From Variovorax paradoxus (GTDB lineage: Bacteria; Pseudomonadota; Gammaproteobacteria; Burkholderiales; Burkholderiaceae_C), in the NCBI GenBank assembly GCA_016806145.1, contig CP063166.1, positions 3,038,001 through 3,102,000 on the forward strand: a DNA stretch of 64,000 nucleotides, read 5' to 3'. The notes under the pieces were generated by a model, which was not told the origin of the DNA, ran no database searches, and worked only from the letters and a program-made list of their open reading frames with translations. The position numbers and the translations under genes were made by a program. This document shows positions 46,243 to 55,006 of the stretch, piece after piece. Each line of letters begins with the position of its first letter. Position 1 is the first letter of the stretch.

Positions 46243-47117
46243 GGCGGGGATGAAGGCCGGGGTCGGCCGGCGGGACGGATCGGAATCAGCAGGTCGGTGC
46301 GCAGCGCGGCCTGCGCGACCTGGCGCGGCGAGTTCAGGTAGTGCTCGAGCGTGGGCCGGTCGTCGGGCTCGTAGCCGCTGCCGGGCAGCCAGCGTGCGTA
46401 GAGCGCGTAGACGGCGGCGTTGATGCGCGCATAGGGGCCCGCGAGGGTGTGGACCGCATAGAGGCCGCCCGGCATGTCGAAGGCCTCGATCTCCGCGTCG
46501 TCGGCCGGCCAGGGATCGGGCGAGGCCGCCGCCACGTAGTAGCGGAAATCCGGCCGTGCATCGGGATTGCCGCAGGAGATGCCGAACCAGCCCGACACCC
46601 GGCGCGGGCCCAGCCGGGCGCGCAGCCGCCGGTGCGTGTGCGGGATGGTGGAGGCCGGCCCGTGGTGGCGCAGCGCATGCACCGGCTGCGCCGGGCGCTC
46701 GACGATCCGCACGGCGGGCGGCGCCTCGTCGCTCCGGTCCCGCGCCGCGGGCATCGCATCGAGCACCACCGCGTGCATCTGCTGCTGGAATTCGCGCGGC
46801 GACTGCCCGGTGAACTGCCCGAAGGCGCGCGTGAAGGCCTGCGGGCTCTGGTAGCCCACGGCCAGCGCCACGTCCGTGACGCTCTGGCCGCCGCGCGCCA
46901 GCAGCCGCGTGGCCATGGCGAGGCGCACGCGCCGCACCGTGGCCGCCACGGTCTCGCCCGCGACGCTCTGGTAGATGCGGTGGAAGTGGAAGGGCGAGAA
47001 ATGCGCGAGCGCCGCCAGGTCCTCGAGCCGGTGGTCGGCCATCGGGTCGGCCACGATGGCGGCGACGGCGCGCGCCACGCGTTCGCGGTAGTCGTGTTCG
47101 GCACGGGGCGCGGTCAT
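46239..47117 (-). CDS. AraC family regulator with GyrI-like effector domain
   Basis: 292 residues started at MTAPRAEHDY. The two AraC helix-turn-helix units occupy residues 10-110 (LAALAHFSPFHFHRIYQSV, VTDVALAVGYQSPQAFTRAF). The C-terminal half (about 135-285) is a GyrI/SOUL-like small-molecule domain with FDMPGGLYAVHTLAGPYARI. This Rob/SoxS-plus-GyrI architecture usually senses hydrophobic compounds or drugs. It overlaps the hydrolase gene by four bases and likely controls it. It is divergent from the flavoprotein gene with about 106 bases between. Confidence 0.9.
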   Translation of the reverse strand: MTAPRAEHDYRERVARAVAAIVADPMADHRLEDLAALAHFSPFHFHRIYQSVAGETVAATVRRVRLAMATRLLARGGQSVTDVALAVGYQSPQAFTRAFGQFTGQSPREFQQQMHAVVLDAMPAARDRSDEAPPAVRIVERPAQPVHALRHHGPASTIPHTHRRLRARLGPRRVSGWFGISCGNPDARPDFRYYVAAASPDPWPADDAEIEAFDMPGGLYAVHTLAGPYARINAAVYALYARWLPGSGYEPDDRPTLEHYLNSPRQVAQAALRTDLLIPIRPAGRPRPSSPP

Positions 47118-47223
47118 GCCCCGCAGTGTGCCGCCGGGCGGCCGCCGCCGCTTAGCCGACTTTGCGGAGTCCGCGACGCACAGGCTATGCTTTGCGGTCG
47201 TCGACAACGCAGCCGCCCCTCGC

Positions 47224-48582
47224 ATGTCCCAGTCTCCCGCCTCCGCTTCCGCCTCCCCGGCCACCGATGAATCCTGCGACGTGCTCGTCGTGGGCGGCGG
47301 TCCCGCCGGTTCCACCATCGCCGCGCTGCTGGCCAGGCAAGGCCGCAAGGTGGTGCTGCTCGAGAAGGAGCACCACCCGCGCTTCCACATCGGCGAATCG
47401 CTGCTGCCGGGCAACGTCGAGCTGTTCGACAAGCTCGGCGTGCGCGACCAGGTCGAGAAGATCGGCATGCCGAAGTTCGGCATCGAGTTCGTCTCGCCCG
47501 ACCACGAGCACCGCAGCTACGTCGATTTCGCCGAGGGCTGGGACAAGTCGCTGGACTCGGCCTGGCAGGTGCGCCGCTCCGACCTCGACGAGATCCTGTT
47601 CCGCAACGCGGCGGCGCGCGGCGCCGAGGCGCTCGAGGGCTGCAAGGTGCGCGACGTGCGCTTCGACGCCGACGGCGCCACGGTGCGCGCCCAGATGGAC
47701 GACGGCGAGCGCCGCAGCTGGCGCGCGCGCTTCGTGGTCGATGCGACCGGCCGCGACACCCTGCTGGCCAACCAGTTCCGCTGCAAGCAGAAGAACCCCG
47801 AGCACAACAGCACCGCGCTGTTCGGCCATTTCCGCAACGCCAAGCGGCTCGAGGGCCGCAAGGAAGGCAACATCAGCATCTGCTGGTTTCCGCACGGCTG
47901 GTTCTGGTTCATCCCGCTGGCCGACGGCACCACCAGCGTGGGCGCGGTCTGCTGGCCCTACTACCTGAAGTCGCGCGAGAAGCCGCTCAAGGACTTCTTC
48001 TACGACACCATCGCGCTGTGCCCGGTGCTGGTCGAGCGGCTGAAGGACGCCGAGCTGGTCGACGACGCGGTGCATGCCACCGGCAACTTCTCGTACTCGA
48101 GCACCCACGCCACCGGCGACCGCTACCTGATGCTCGGCGACGCCTTCACCTTCATCGACCCGATGTTCTCCTCGGGCGTCTACCTCGCGATGCACAGCGC
48201 CTTCGACGGCGCCGAGGCCGTGGCCAAGGCGCTCGACCGCCCGATGGAGTACGCGGGCGCGCGCGCCGACTTCGAGGCCATGATGCGCAAGGGCCCGCGC
48301 GAGTACTCGTGGTTCATCTACCGCGTGACCAACCCGACGATCCGCGAGATGTTCATGTACCCGGGCAACCCCTTCCGCGTGAAGGAGGGCCTGATGTCGC
48401 TGCTGGCCGGCGACATCTACCGCGGCACGCCGTTCTGGGGCGCGCTGCGCATGTTCAAGGCGCTGTACTACTTCATCTCGGCGATGCACCCGCGCCGCAC
48501 CTGGGCCGGATGGAAGCGGCACCGCGACAACATCCGGGACATGGGGGCGTTGAAGGGGGAGACGATCCTCAAGTCCGATTGA
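47224..48582 (+). CDS. FAD-dependent oxidoreductase, flavin-halogenase-like
   Basis: 452 residues started at MSQSPASASA. The FAD motif is VLVVGGGPAGSTIAALLARQG, followed by PRFHIGESLLPGNVELFDKLG and the second FAD site LMLGDAFTFIDPMFSSGVYL. WFWFIP (in HGWFWFIPL) fits the WxWxIP motif regarded as typical of flavin-dependent halogenases. The lysine of true halogenases is not securely located. Close relatives include hydroxylases and halogenase-like proteins of unknown substrate. No flavin reductase or biosynthetic genes adjoin it. It is divergent from the AraC gene. Confidence 0.8.
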   Translation: MSQSPASASASPATDESCDVLVVGGGPAGSTIAALLARQGRKVVLLEKEHHPRFHIGESLLPGNVELFDKLGVRDQVEKIGMPKFGIEFVSPDHEHRSYVDFAEGWDKSLDSAWQVRRSDLDEILFRNAAARGAEALEGCKVRDVRFDADGATVRAQMDDGERRSWRARFVVDATGRDTLLANQFRCKQKNPEHNSTALFGHFRNAKRLEGRKEGNISICWFPHGWFWFIPLADGTTSVGAVCWPYYLKSREKPLKDFFYDTIALCPVLVERLKDAELVDDAVHATGNFSYSSTHATGDRYLMLGDAFTFIDPMFSSGVYLAMHSAFDGAEAVAKALDRPMEYAGARADFEAMMRKGPREYSWFIYRVTNPTIREMFMYPGNPFRVKEGLMSLLAGDIYRGTPFWGALRMFKALYYFISAMHPRRTWAGWKRHRDNIRDMGALKGETILKSD

Positions 48583-48605
48583 GCCTGCGCGCCGCGGCGG
48601 CGGCT

Positions 48606-49925
48606 TCAGCCGGGGTCGGCGAGCCGTGCGTTCTCGCGCGCGGTGGCGCGGAAGCCGGCCGTGATGCGCGTGTCGGCCGCGGCGGCGCGCCAGAACAGCG
48701 TGGCGAGTTCGCGCGCGCGCGGCCATTCCTCGAGGGTGTCGACCGTGGGCGCGAGGCTTTCGGCCGCGAGTTCGCGCGGCGGCAGTTCGCCGTTGACCGG
48801 GGCATAGAGCGTCGGCAGCACGTCGTAGGCGGGCGCCAGCCGCCAGCGGCCATCCTCGATCAGCAGCGAGATGTTGCCGTAGTGCCGGTCGGTGTTGCCG
48901 ATCAGACGGCCGAAGGCTTCGAGGAAGCGCAGGCGCCGGGCATCGTCCGCCGTCAGCAGTCCGCGCGAGGCCATGCGGTTGGCGGTGGCGGCCCAGTTGT
49001 CGATCCTGCCGACGTGCTGCGCGTCGTAGGCCATCAGCGACACCATGCCGATGCGGCCATGCGCGGTGCGGTCGAAGCGCTCGACCTCGAGGAAGACGCG
49101 GCCCGCCTCGAGAAAGACCCGGGTGGCGGCGGCCGCGACACCGGCTTCCTGCAGCGTGCGCAGCGCGATGTGCTCGCACACCAGCAGGTCGCGTGCGCGC
49201 CGCTCGGCGGCCGAGCTGCCCGAGGGGGAGAACTTGACGATCACCTGCCGGCCTTCGCGCACCGTGCAGAACTTGGGCTGCTCGCCGCCGGCCGACGAGC
49301 CCGGCAGGCTGCCCTGCATCGCGCGGTCGGCCATCGCGGGGTAGTCGGCGGTCGTCACCAGCGGGGCCGGGCGCGCCGCGATCGCCTGGAAACGCTGGAA
49401 GGAGCCGGCGCCGACCACGAGGTTGCCCGGCAGGTCCTCGCCATTGAGCGCCAAGGCTTGGAGCACGTCGTCGTCGGTCCAGTGCTCGGGGTTGGCGGGC
49501 AGGCCGAGTTCGGGGTGTCCCTGTGCGAAGGCACGGCCGATGAAGCCTTGCGGCCGCATGTCGGCAATGAACCAGGGCAGGCCGTCGTGCAGGGCGCTGA
49601 GGCCCTCGCGTTCGTCCATCCAGCATCGGCCGCCATGCAGCGGCACGAGGCGGCCGAAGGGCGCGGCCTTGCCTTGCGCATCGATCCTGACGACCGGAAC
49701 CTCGGTGCCCACGCGCTCGACGGATCGCGGCGCCACGTAGGTCTGCGAGCGCGCGGCGCCGACCTTGAGGAGCTCGGCGCCGCGCACCAGCGGCGCCAGC
49801 GCGCGCGAGGCCGTGGGCTGGCTGACGCCGAGCCGCGCCTGGACCTCGGCGCTGGTGGCCGCGCCCTGCGCCCGGATGAAGGCGAGGGCGGTTTCAGCCG
49901 GGGTGGCAGCGGAAGAGGCTGGCAT
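48606..49925 (-). CDS. HTH-HipA fusion protein kinase (YjjJ/HipH-like)
   Basis: 439 residues. A winged-helix domain (about 8-60, AATSAEVQARLGVSQPTASRAL) is fused to a HipA-like Ser/Thr kinase: phosphate loop GSSAGGEQPKFCTV, nucleotide lysine in VIVKFSPSG, catalytic GNTDRHYGNISLL and metal-binding YDVLPTLYAP. HipA toxins phosphorylate aminoacyl-tRNA synthetases; YjjJ-type members carry their own HTH in place of a separate HipB antitoxin. No HipB-like gene is adjacent. Repeated operator-like sequences lie just upstream, which suggests autoregulation by the fused HTH. Confidence 0.88.
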   Translation of the reverse strand: MPASSAATPAETALAFIRAQGAATSAEVQARLGVSQPTASRALAPLVRGAELLKVGAARSQTYVAPRSVERVGTEVPVVRIDAQGKAAPFGRLVPLHGGRCWMDEREGLSALHDGLPWFIADMRPQGFIGRAFAQGHPELGLPANPEHWTDDDVLQALALNGEDLPGNLVVGAGSFQRFQAIAARPAPLVTTADYPAMADRAMQGSLPGSSAGGEQPKFCTVREGRQVIVKFSPSGSSAAERRARDLLVCEHIALRTLQEAGVAAAATRVFLEAGRVFLEVERFDRTAHGRIGMVSLMAYDAQHVGRIDNWAATANRMASRGLLTADDARRLRFLEAFGRLIGNTDRHYGNISLLIEDGRWRLAPAYDVLPTLYAPVNGELPPRELAAESLAPTVDTLEEWPRARELATLFWRAAAADTRITAGFRATARENARLADPG

Positions 49926-50004
49926 TGAATACCAATGTGAATAGATAAATTATTCTATTCTTCATTGGGAAAATGCCGAAATTGAATGCATTGGTGAATA
50001 GATA
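49924..50004 (-). promoter_or_regulatory. Operator-like repeats upstream of the HTH-HipA gene
   Basis: Two direct repeats of 24 bases (49924-49947 and 49981-50004) share ATTGAAT at the left and TGAATAGATA at the right. Between them GAATAG and CTATTC form an inverted pair (49939-49960). This is the most AT-rich DNA in the region and surrounds the predicted start of the kinase gene. Three copies of the GAATAG word suggest cooperative binding by the fused HTH. Confidence 0.5.
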
Positions 50005-50042
50005 CTCGGAGCAGACGGGCCGGCGGTGCCCGGCCATCCGCC

Positions 50043-50984
50043 TCAGTTCGCCGCCGCCTGCGCGCGGGCGCGCTGCACCTCGTAGGCCTTGAGATGCACA
50101 TAGGCGACGCGCAGCACCGAGGGCACGGCGGGCGCGGGCTGCGGTGCGCGGCTCAGCAGGTCGCCGAGGATGTGGTCGGCCTCGACGGCACCGCCGCGCG
50201 CGAGGTCCTTGTACATCGAGGCGGTGATCGGCGAGCCGGCCGCGGTCATGAAGGCATGGCCGCGCTCGACGGCGCCGGGGCGCACCGTGAAGCCGTTGTG
50301 CGCGGCGATGGCGGCGCATTCGTCGAACAGGGCCAGCGCCACGTCCTGGCCGCCCGCGGCGGCCACGTCGCCGATGGAGCCGCGCATCAGGCTGGTGAGG
50401 CCGGCGATCGAGGCGATGAAGACCCACTTCTCCCACATGTCCTGCAGCACGCTGTCGCTGGCCTTGGCCTCGAAGCCCGCGCCCTCGAACTGCCGCTGGA
50501 TCGCCTGGATGCGCGGCGGGATGCCGCCCGCGCGGTCGCCGTAGGTGAGGCCGTGCGAGTCGTTGAGGTGCAGCACGCGGCCCTCGTCGTCGAGCGTGGC
50601 GGAGATCAGGCACAGGCCGCCGAGCACGCGGTCCTCGCCGAAGCGCTCGACCAGGGCGTCGATGTGCTGCATGCCGTTGAGCAGCGGCAGGATCAGGGTC
50701 TCGGGGCCGACGGCGGGCGCGAACGAATCCATGGTCGAGGCCAGGTCGTAGGCCTTGCTGCCGACCACGACCACGTCGTAGGGGCCGCCGATGTTCTCGG
50801 CCGACACGTGGGGCGGCGAGGGGATGTGCAGGTTGCCCTGCGGGCTCTGGATCACGAGGCCGGTGGCCGCGATCTGCGCCGCGCGTCGCGCGCGCAGCAG
50901 GAAAGTGACGTCGCGTCCCGCCGCCAGCAGGCGGCCACCGAAATAACCACCGAGTGCGCCGGCACCCACCACCAGAAATCTCAT
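50043..50984 (-). CDS. panE: Ketopantoate reductase family protein (PanE/ApbA)
   Basis: 313 residues started at MRFLVVGAGALGGYFGGRLL, an NADPH-binding Rossmann motif at the very N-terminus. VVVVGSKAYDLASTM and the C-terminal helical domain with WEKWVFIASIAGLTSLMRG match the family. The catalytic lysine lies in SKAYDL or WEKW. The classic reaction reduces ketopantoate in pantothenate synthesis, but many paralogues reduce other 2-keto acids and this gene is not near panBC. It lies downstream of the SolA-like oxidase on the same strand. Confidence 0.85.
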   Translation of the reverse strand: MRFLVVGAGALGGYFGGRLLAAGRDVTFLLRARRAAQIAATGLVIQSPQGNLHIPSPPHVSAENIGGPYDVVVVGSKAYDLASTMDSFAPAVGPETLILPLLNGMQHIDALVERFGEDRVLGGLCLISATLDDEGRVLHLNDSHGLTYGDRAGGIPPRIQAIQRQFEGAGFEAKASDSVLQDMWEKWVFIASIAGLTSLMRGSIGDVAAAGGQDVALALFDECAAIAAHNGFTVRPGAVERGHAFMTAAGSPITASMYKDLARGGAVEADHILGDLLSRAPQPAPAVPSVLRVAYVHLKAYEVQRARAQAAAN

Positions 50985-51048
50985 CGCGCTTGCTCCTGAA
51001 TCAGACGAAGAACCGGCGGCGATGATGCCGAAGATCGCGCGAGGCTGC

Positions 51049-52263
51049 TCACGCAGCGGGCTTCTCCAGCAGGCGCTGGCGGGCAAAGGGCGAGAGGTCG
51101 AGCGTGCTCGCGCGCCCCAGCACATGATCGGCGATGGCGTCGCCGAGACCGGCCGAGTGCTTGAAGCCATGGCCTGAGCAGGCCGAGACCACCAGCACGC
51201 CGGGCACGCCGTCGAGCGCGTCGATGACGAAGCGGCGGTCGGGCGTCACGGTGTACATGCAGGCACGGGCCTTGAGGGCGCGGCCCTCGATCCGGGGAAA
51301 GCGCCCGGCCACGCGCTCGCGGAACATCGCGGCGCTCTCCTCGGGCCGCACGCTGCGGTCGATGTCGTCGGGCGTGGTGGCTTCCACGTACTGCTCGGTC
51401 GCGACCTTGAGCGCGGGCTGCGCGGGGTCGGAGGACGGAAAGCCGTACATGTAGTCCTCGGGGCCGTCGCCGAACATCCAGATGAAGACCGGGAAGCGGC
51501 CGGGCGCGAAGTCGGCGGCGGCCGCGCCGGTGTCGAACCAGTGCATGACCTGGCGGTGCACCGAGAAGTCGCGCTGCCAGTCGGCGCGCGCCTGCCGGCC
51601 CAGGAACTCGGGCAGCCAGGCACCGGCCGCGACCACGACGCGCCCGGCCTCGAAGCTCGCGCTGTCGGTGCGCACGCGCACGGTGTCGCCGTTGCCCACG
51701 GGTTCGACGGCCAGCACCTTCTCTCCGGTGCGGATCTGCGCGCCCGCGGCGCGCGCCACCGCGAGCTGGGCCTCGATCGCCGCCTCGGGCCGCACGAAGC
51801 CGGCCTCGCGCTCGTGGTAGCCGATCTCGTCGCCCTGCAGCTGGAACTGCGGGAAGCGCGCGCGGATGCCGGCCGCGTCGAGCACCTCGTGCGCGATGCC
51901 GAAGCGCTCGGCGCAGGCGATGGTGCGGCGCACGAAGTCGGGCTTGCCGTGGTGCTCGGCCACGCGGCCCTGCGGTGCCAGCACCAGGCCGCCGGTGGTG
52001 GTCATCAGCGAACGGCCGGTGCGCGCTTCCAGGTCGCGCCAGATCGCGTGCGAGCGCTGCACGAAGGGCACGCACTCGTCGCCTTCGCCGATCGCGAGCC
52101 GCGTGATGCGCGAATCGCCGTGCGAGGAACCGAGCTCGTGCGGCGGCGCGAACTGGTCGATGCCGAGCACACGCGCGCCGCGTTGCGAGAGCTGGTGCAG
52201 CGTGGCGGCGCCGAGCGCGCCGAGACCGATGACGATGACGTCGTGGTGGGAGCTGGAAGTCAA
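51049..52263 (-). CDS. N-methyl-L-tryptophan oxidase/sarcosine oxidase-like flavoenzyme (SolA-like)
   Basis: 404 residues. The Rossmann motif IVIGLGALGAATLHQLSQRG, the segment PPHELGSSHGDSRITRLAIG and the covalent-FAD cysteine in SACSGHGFKHSAGLG are those of monomeric sarcosine oxidase and SolA. These enzymes demethylate N-methyl amino acids, giving formaldehyde and hydrogen peroxide. It lies 13 bases after the orphan sulfonate-type receptor gene and 64 bases before panE, so the three probably form one unit. The substrate may be an N-methylated compound brought in by that receptor. Confidence 0.88.
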   Translation of the reverse strand: MTSSSHHDVIVIGLGALGAATLHQLSQRGARVLGIDQFAPPHELGSSHGDSRITRLAIGEGDECVPFVQRSHAIWRDLEARTGRSLMTTTGGLVLAPQGRVAEHHGKPDFVRRTIACAERFGIAHEVLDAAGIRARFPQFQLQGDEIGYHEREAGFVRPEAAIEAQLAVARAAGAQIRTGEKVLAVEPVGNGDTVRVRTDSASFEAGRVVVAAGAWLPEFLGRQARADWQRDFSVHRQVMHWFDTGAAAADFAPGRFPVFIWMFGDGPEDYMYGFPSSDPAQPALKVATEQYVEATTPDDIDRSVRPEESAAMFRERVAGRFPRIEGRALKARACMYTVTPDRRFVIDALDGVPGVLVVSACSGHGFKHSAGLGDAIADHVLGRASTLDLSPFARQRLLEKPAA

Positions 52264-52276
52264 GAGGGCAGCGGTG

Positions 52277-53260
52277 TCAGACGAGGTTCAGGTCCAGGAA
52301 GGCGTCCTTCACCTCGATCGGTTTGGGAATGAGCTTGAGCTGCGCGAACACGTCGGCCAGGCCCTGCTGTTCGCGTGCGATGGCCGGCGTGAGCGCGACC
52401 ACGCCATATTGACGCCGTTCGGTCGCCAGCGCCAGCACCTTGGGCTCGACCTTGAGCTGCGGTGCCAGCGTGGCCACCACCTCGGCCGGATGGGCCTGGG
52501 CCCAGTCGTTGGTCTTGCGCAGCTCGGCGAACACGGTGCGCAGCAGATCGGCATTGGCGCGCGCGAACTCGGGTTGCGCGAAGTGGTAGGTGCGGTTGCC
52601 GCTGAGGCCGGTGCCGTCGAACAGCAGGCGCGATTCGGTGGCCTGCTGCGCGCCGGCCAGGAACGGGTCCCACAGGCCGATGGCCGCCACGCTGCCCGAC
52701 TGGTAGGCCGCCACCGTGTCGGAGGCGGTGACGATGTAGACCGGCTCGATGTCCTCGTAGCGCAGGCCGGCGGCCTCGAGCGCGCGGATCAGCACGTACT
52801 GCGTGTTGTAGCCGCGGCCCGTGACCACCTTCTTGCCCTTGAGGTCGCGCACGGAGCGGATCGGCGAATCGCGCGGCACCAGGAAGCCGACGCCGCCGGG
52901 GTAGGGGCTCTCGGCCGCGAGGTAGACCAGGCCCTTGCCGCTGGCCTGCTGGAACACGCCGATGCCGTCGGAGGCATGGCCGAAGTCGATGGCGCCGGCG
53001 GCCAGCGCCTCCGACAGCTGTGCACCGCCGAGGAACTCGGCCCATTCCACCTTCACGCCCGCGCTCGCGAGCGCCTGCTCGAGCCGGCCCGTGCCCTTGA
53101 GGATGTTGAGCGTGTTGAACTTCTGGTAGCCGATGCGCAGGGTCTTGGCGCGGGTCTGCGCGAACAGCGGCGTGGCGGCCGCGGCGATGGCGGCACCGGC
53201 GCCGGCGCGAAGCACGAGGCGCCGCGAGAGCGCGGAGGAGGACAAACGGGGAGTGTTCAT
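52277..53260 (-). CDS. Orphan aliphatic-sulfonate-type ABC substrate-binding protein
   Basis: 327 residues started at MNTPRLSSSA, with a Tat-like signal (LSRRLVLRAGAGAAIAA) ending near PLFAQT. The mature part (LRIGYQKFNTLNILKGTGRL, AIDFGHASDGIGVFQQASG, VTASDTVAAYQSG) is the SsuA fold and is related to the three ssuA genes at 31.6-36.7 kb. No permease or ATPase gene adjoins it, so it must use SsuBC or another transporter. It is transcribed with the SolA-like oxidase. The ligand is probably a sulfonate or similar anion; the pocket motif IDFGHASDG differs from the others. Confidence 0.85.
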   Translation of the reverse strand: MNTPRLSSSALSRRLVLRAGAGAAIAAAATPLFAQTRAKTLRIGYQKFNTLNILKGTGRLEQALASAGVKVEWAEFLGGAQLSEALAAGAIDFGHASDGIGVFQQASGKGLVYLAAESPYPGGVGFLVPRDSPIRSVRDLKGKKVVTGRGYNTQYVLIRALEAAGLRYEDIEPVYIVTASDTVAAYQSGSVAAIGLWDPFLAGAQQATESRLLFDGTGLSGNRTYHFAQPEFARANADLLRTVFAELRKTNDWAQAHPAEVVATLAPQLKVEPKVLALATERRQYGVVALTPAIAREQQGLADVFAQLKLIPKPIEVKDAFLDLNLV

Positions 53261-53348
53261 GGCGATGCCGCGCGCGGCGCGGTGGGAGAAGTGAGCGTGG
53301 AGGCCGGCGACTCTAGGGGCCGCGCGCGCATCGCGCGACGAAGCTTTT

Positions 53349-53364
53349 CGCATGAGCTCATGCG
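53349..53364. promoter_or_regulatory. Perfect 16-base palindrome in a divergent promoter region
   Basis: CGCATGAGCTCATGCG is fully self-complementary. It lies in the 197-base gap between the divergent orphan receptor and amino-acid-binding protein genes and could bind a regulator of both. The regulator gene is not apparent nearby. Confidence 0.45.
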
Positions 53365-53457
53365 CAACTCCGCGGGGCATATGCAAGCGGAAATTGCTTC
53401 GTTGGACGCGGCGCGCGCGCTGCCTAGAGTCGCGGCTTTTCATTCCGAAGAGCAGGC

Positions 53458-54291
53458 ATGACCCGCAGCACATTCATTCTCTCGAGCCTGGCACTGGCCA
53501 TCGGCTCCTTCACCCTGGCCGGCGCCGCCTGGGCCGACCGGCTCGATGATGTCAAGAAGGCCGGCGTCCTGCGCGTGGCCGCCTTCGACGGCAATCCGCC
53601 GTTCGGCTACATCGACCCGGCCAGCAAGAAGCAGGTGGGCCACGACATCGACCTCGCGACCGAGTTCGCGAAAAGCCTGGGCGTGAAGATCGAGCTGGTG
53701 CCGACCAACCCCGCCAACCGCATCCCGCTGCTGACCTCGGGGAAGGCCGACGTGGTGTTCGCGAGCTTCACCATCACCGACGAGCGCGCCAAGGCGGTGG
53801 ACTTCACCACGCCGTACTTCCTGGTCGGTCAGCAATTCCTTGCGAAGAAGGGCCTGCTGAAGGACGTGGCGCAGATCAACGAGATCCGCATCGGCACCGA
53901 GAAGGGCACGACGATGGAATCGAACCTGCGCAAGAACTACCCCGAGGCCAAGGTCGTGCTCTACGACGACTCGCCGTTCGCGCTGGCCGCGCTGCGCAAC
54001 GGCAATGTGCAGGCCATCACCAACGACGGCGTGAAGCTCACCGCGCAGTGGAACGCGCTGCCCGACAAGGAGAAGTACGAGATCCCGGCGATCACGGTCT
54101 CGAAGGAGTACCTGGGCGCGGCCGTGCCCAAGGGCGAGACCCGGCTGCTCGAGGCGCTCAACACCTGGCTGGCCGAGAGCGAGAAGAACGGCCGCGCGCT
54201 GGCGATCTACGACACCTGGTTCGGCCCGAACAGCAAGGCGCCGCTGCCGCGCCTGCTGAAGATCGGCGACCAGCGCGTGGCCTCGCGCTGA
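53458..54291 (+). CDS. Polar amino-acid ABC transporter substrate-binding protein
   Basis: 277 residues with a signal peptide ending GAAWAD and the family-3 receptor pattern: VLRVAAFDGNPPFGYID, VGHDIDLATEFAKSLGVKIE and DVVFASFTITDERAKAVDFT. The substrate-contact arginine is in TDERAK. It resembles cystine and other polar amino-acid receptors, but the ligand is not determined by sequence. Two permease genes follow directly. A cystine role would fit the sulfur theme of the window and is only a suggestion. Confidence 0.88.
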   Translation: MTRSTFILSSLALAIGSFTLAGAAWADRLDDVKKAGVLRVAAFDGNPPFGYIDPASKKQVGHDIDLATEFAKSLGVKIELVPTNPANRIPLLTSGKADVVFASFTITDERAKAVDFTTPYFLVGQQFLAKKGLLKDVAQINEIRIGTEKGTTMESNLRKNYPEAKVVLYDDSPFALAALRNGNVQAITNDGVKLTAQWNALPDKEKYEIPAITVSKEYLGAAVPKGETRLLEALNTWLAESEKNGRALAIYDTWFGPNSKAPLPRLLKIGDQRVASR

Positions 54292-54304
54292 AGGCGCCAC
54301 GGCC

Positions 54305-55006
54305 TTGATCGATCTCCTGCGCGAGCAGCTGCTCGCGCCGCGCTACCTGGGCTGGCTGCTCGACGGCTGGCTGACGACGATGTGGAGTTCGCTGCTGGTG
54401 GTGGCCGGGGCCACGGTGCTGGGGGTGGTGGTCGCGGCCGGCCGTTCCTCGGACCGGCCCGCGCTGCGGCGCGCCACCGCGGCCTACGTTTCGCTGTTCC
54501 GCAACACGCCGCTGCTGGTGCAGCTCTTCTTCTGGTACTTCGGCGCGCCCTCGGTGTTGCCCGAGGCCGCGCGCGAATGGCTCTACGCGGGCCACGTGCT
54601 GTCCTTCGAGCTGCTGTCGGCGCTGGTCGGGCTCACGCTCTACGCGGCCGCCTACGTGGGCGAGGACATCCGCTCGGGCATCCGCGGCGTGCCCGTGGGC
54701 CAGACGCTGGCCGCGTCGGCACTGGGCTTCACGCGCGCCCAGGTACTGGCGCAGGTAGTGCTGCCGCAGGCGCTGCGCATCGCGCTGCCGCCGCTCCTGG
54801 GCCAGTACATGAACATCGTCAAGAACACCTCGCTCGCGATGGCGGTCGGGCTGGTCGAGCTGTCCTATGCCTCGCGGCAAGTCGAGGCCGAGACCTTCAA
54901 GACCTTCCAGGCCTTCGGCATCGCGACCTTGCTCTACATCGCGACCATCGGCGCGATCGAGCTGCTGGCGGCCTGGGCCGCGCGGCGGCAGGCGAGGGCG
55001 GCATGA
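54305..55006 (+). CDS. Amino-acid ABC transporter permease, first subunit
   Basis: 233 residues with a TTG start 13 bases after the receptor stop. It has about five transmembrane segments and the HisM-type loop AASALGFTRAQVLAQVVLPQALR, the EAA contact for the ATPase. SLFRNTPLLVQLFFWYFGAP near residue 60-80 is typical of this permease group. It overlaps the second permease gene by four bases (ATGA). Confidence 0.9.
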   Translation: MIDLLREQLLAPRYLGWLLDGWLTTMWSSLLVVAGATVLGVVVAAGRSSDRPALRRATAAYVSLFRNTPLLVQLFFWYFGAPSVLPEAAREWLYAGHVLSFELLSALVGLTLYAAAYVGEDIRSGIRGVPVGQTLAASALGFTRAQVLAQVVLPQALRIALPPLLGQYMNIVKNTSLAMAVGLVELSYASRQVEAETFKTFQAFGIATLLYIATIGAIELLAAWAARRQARAA

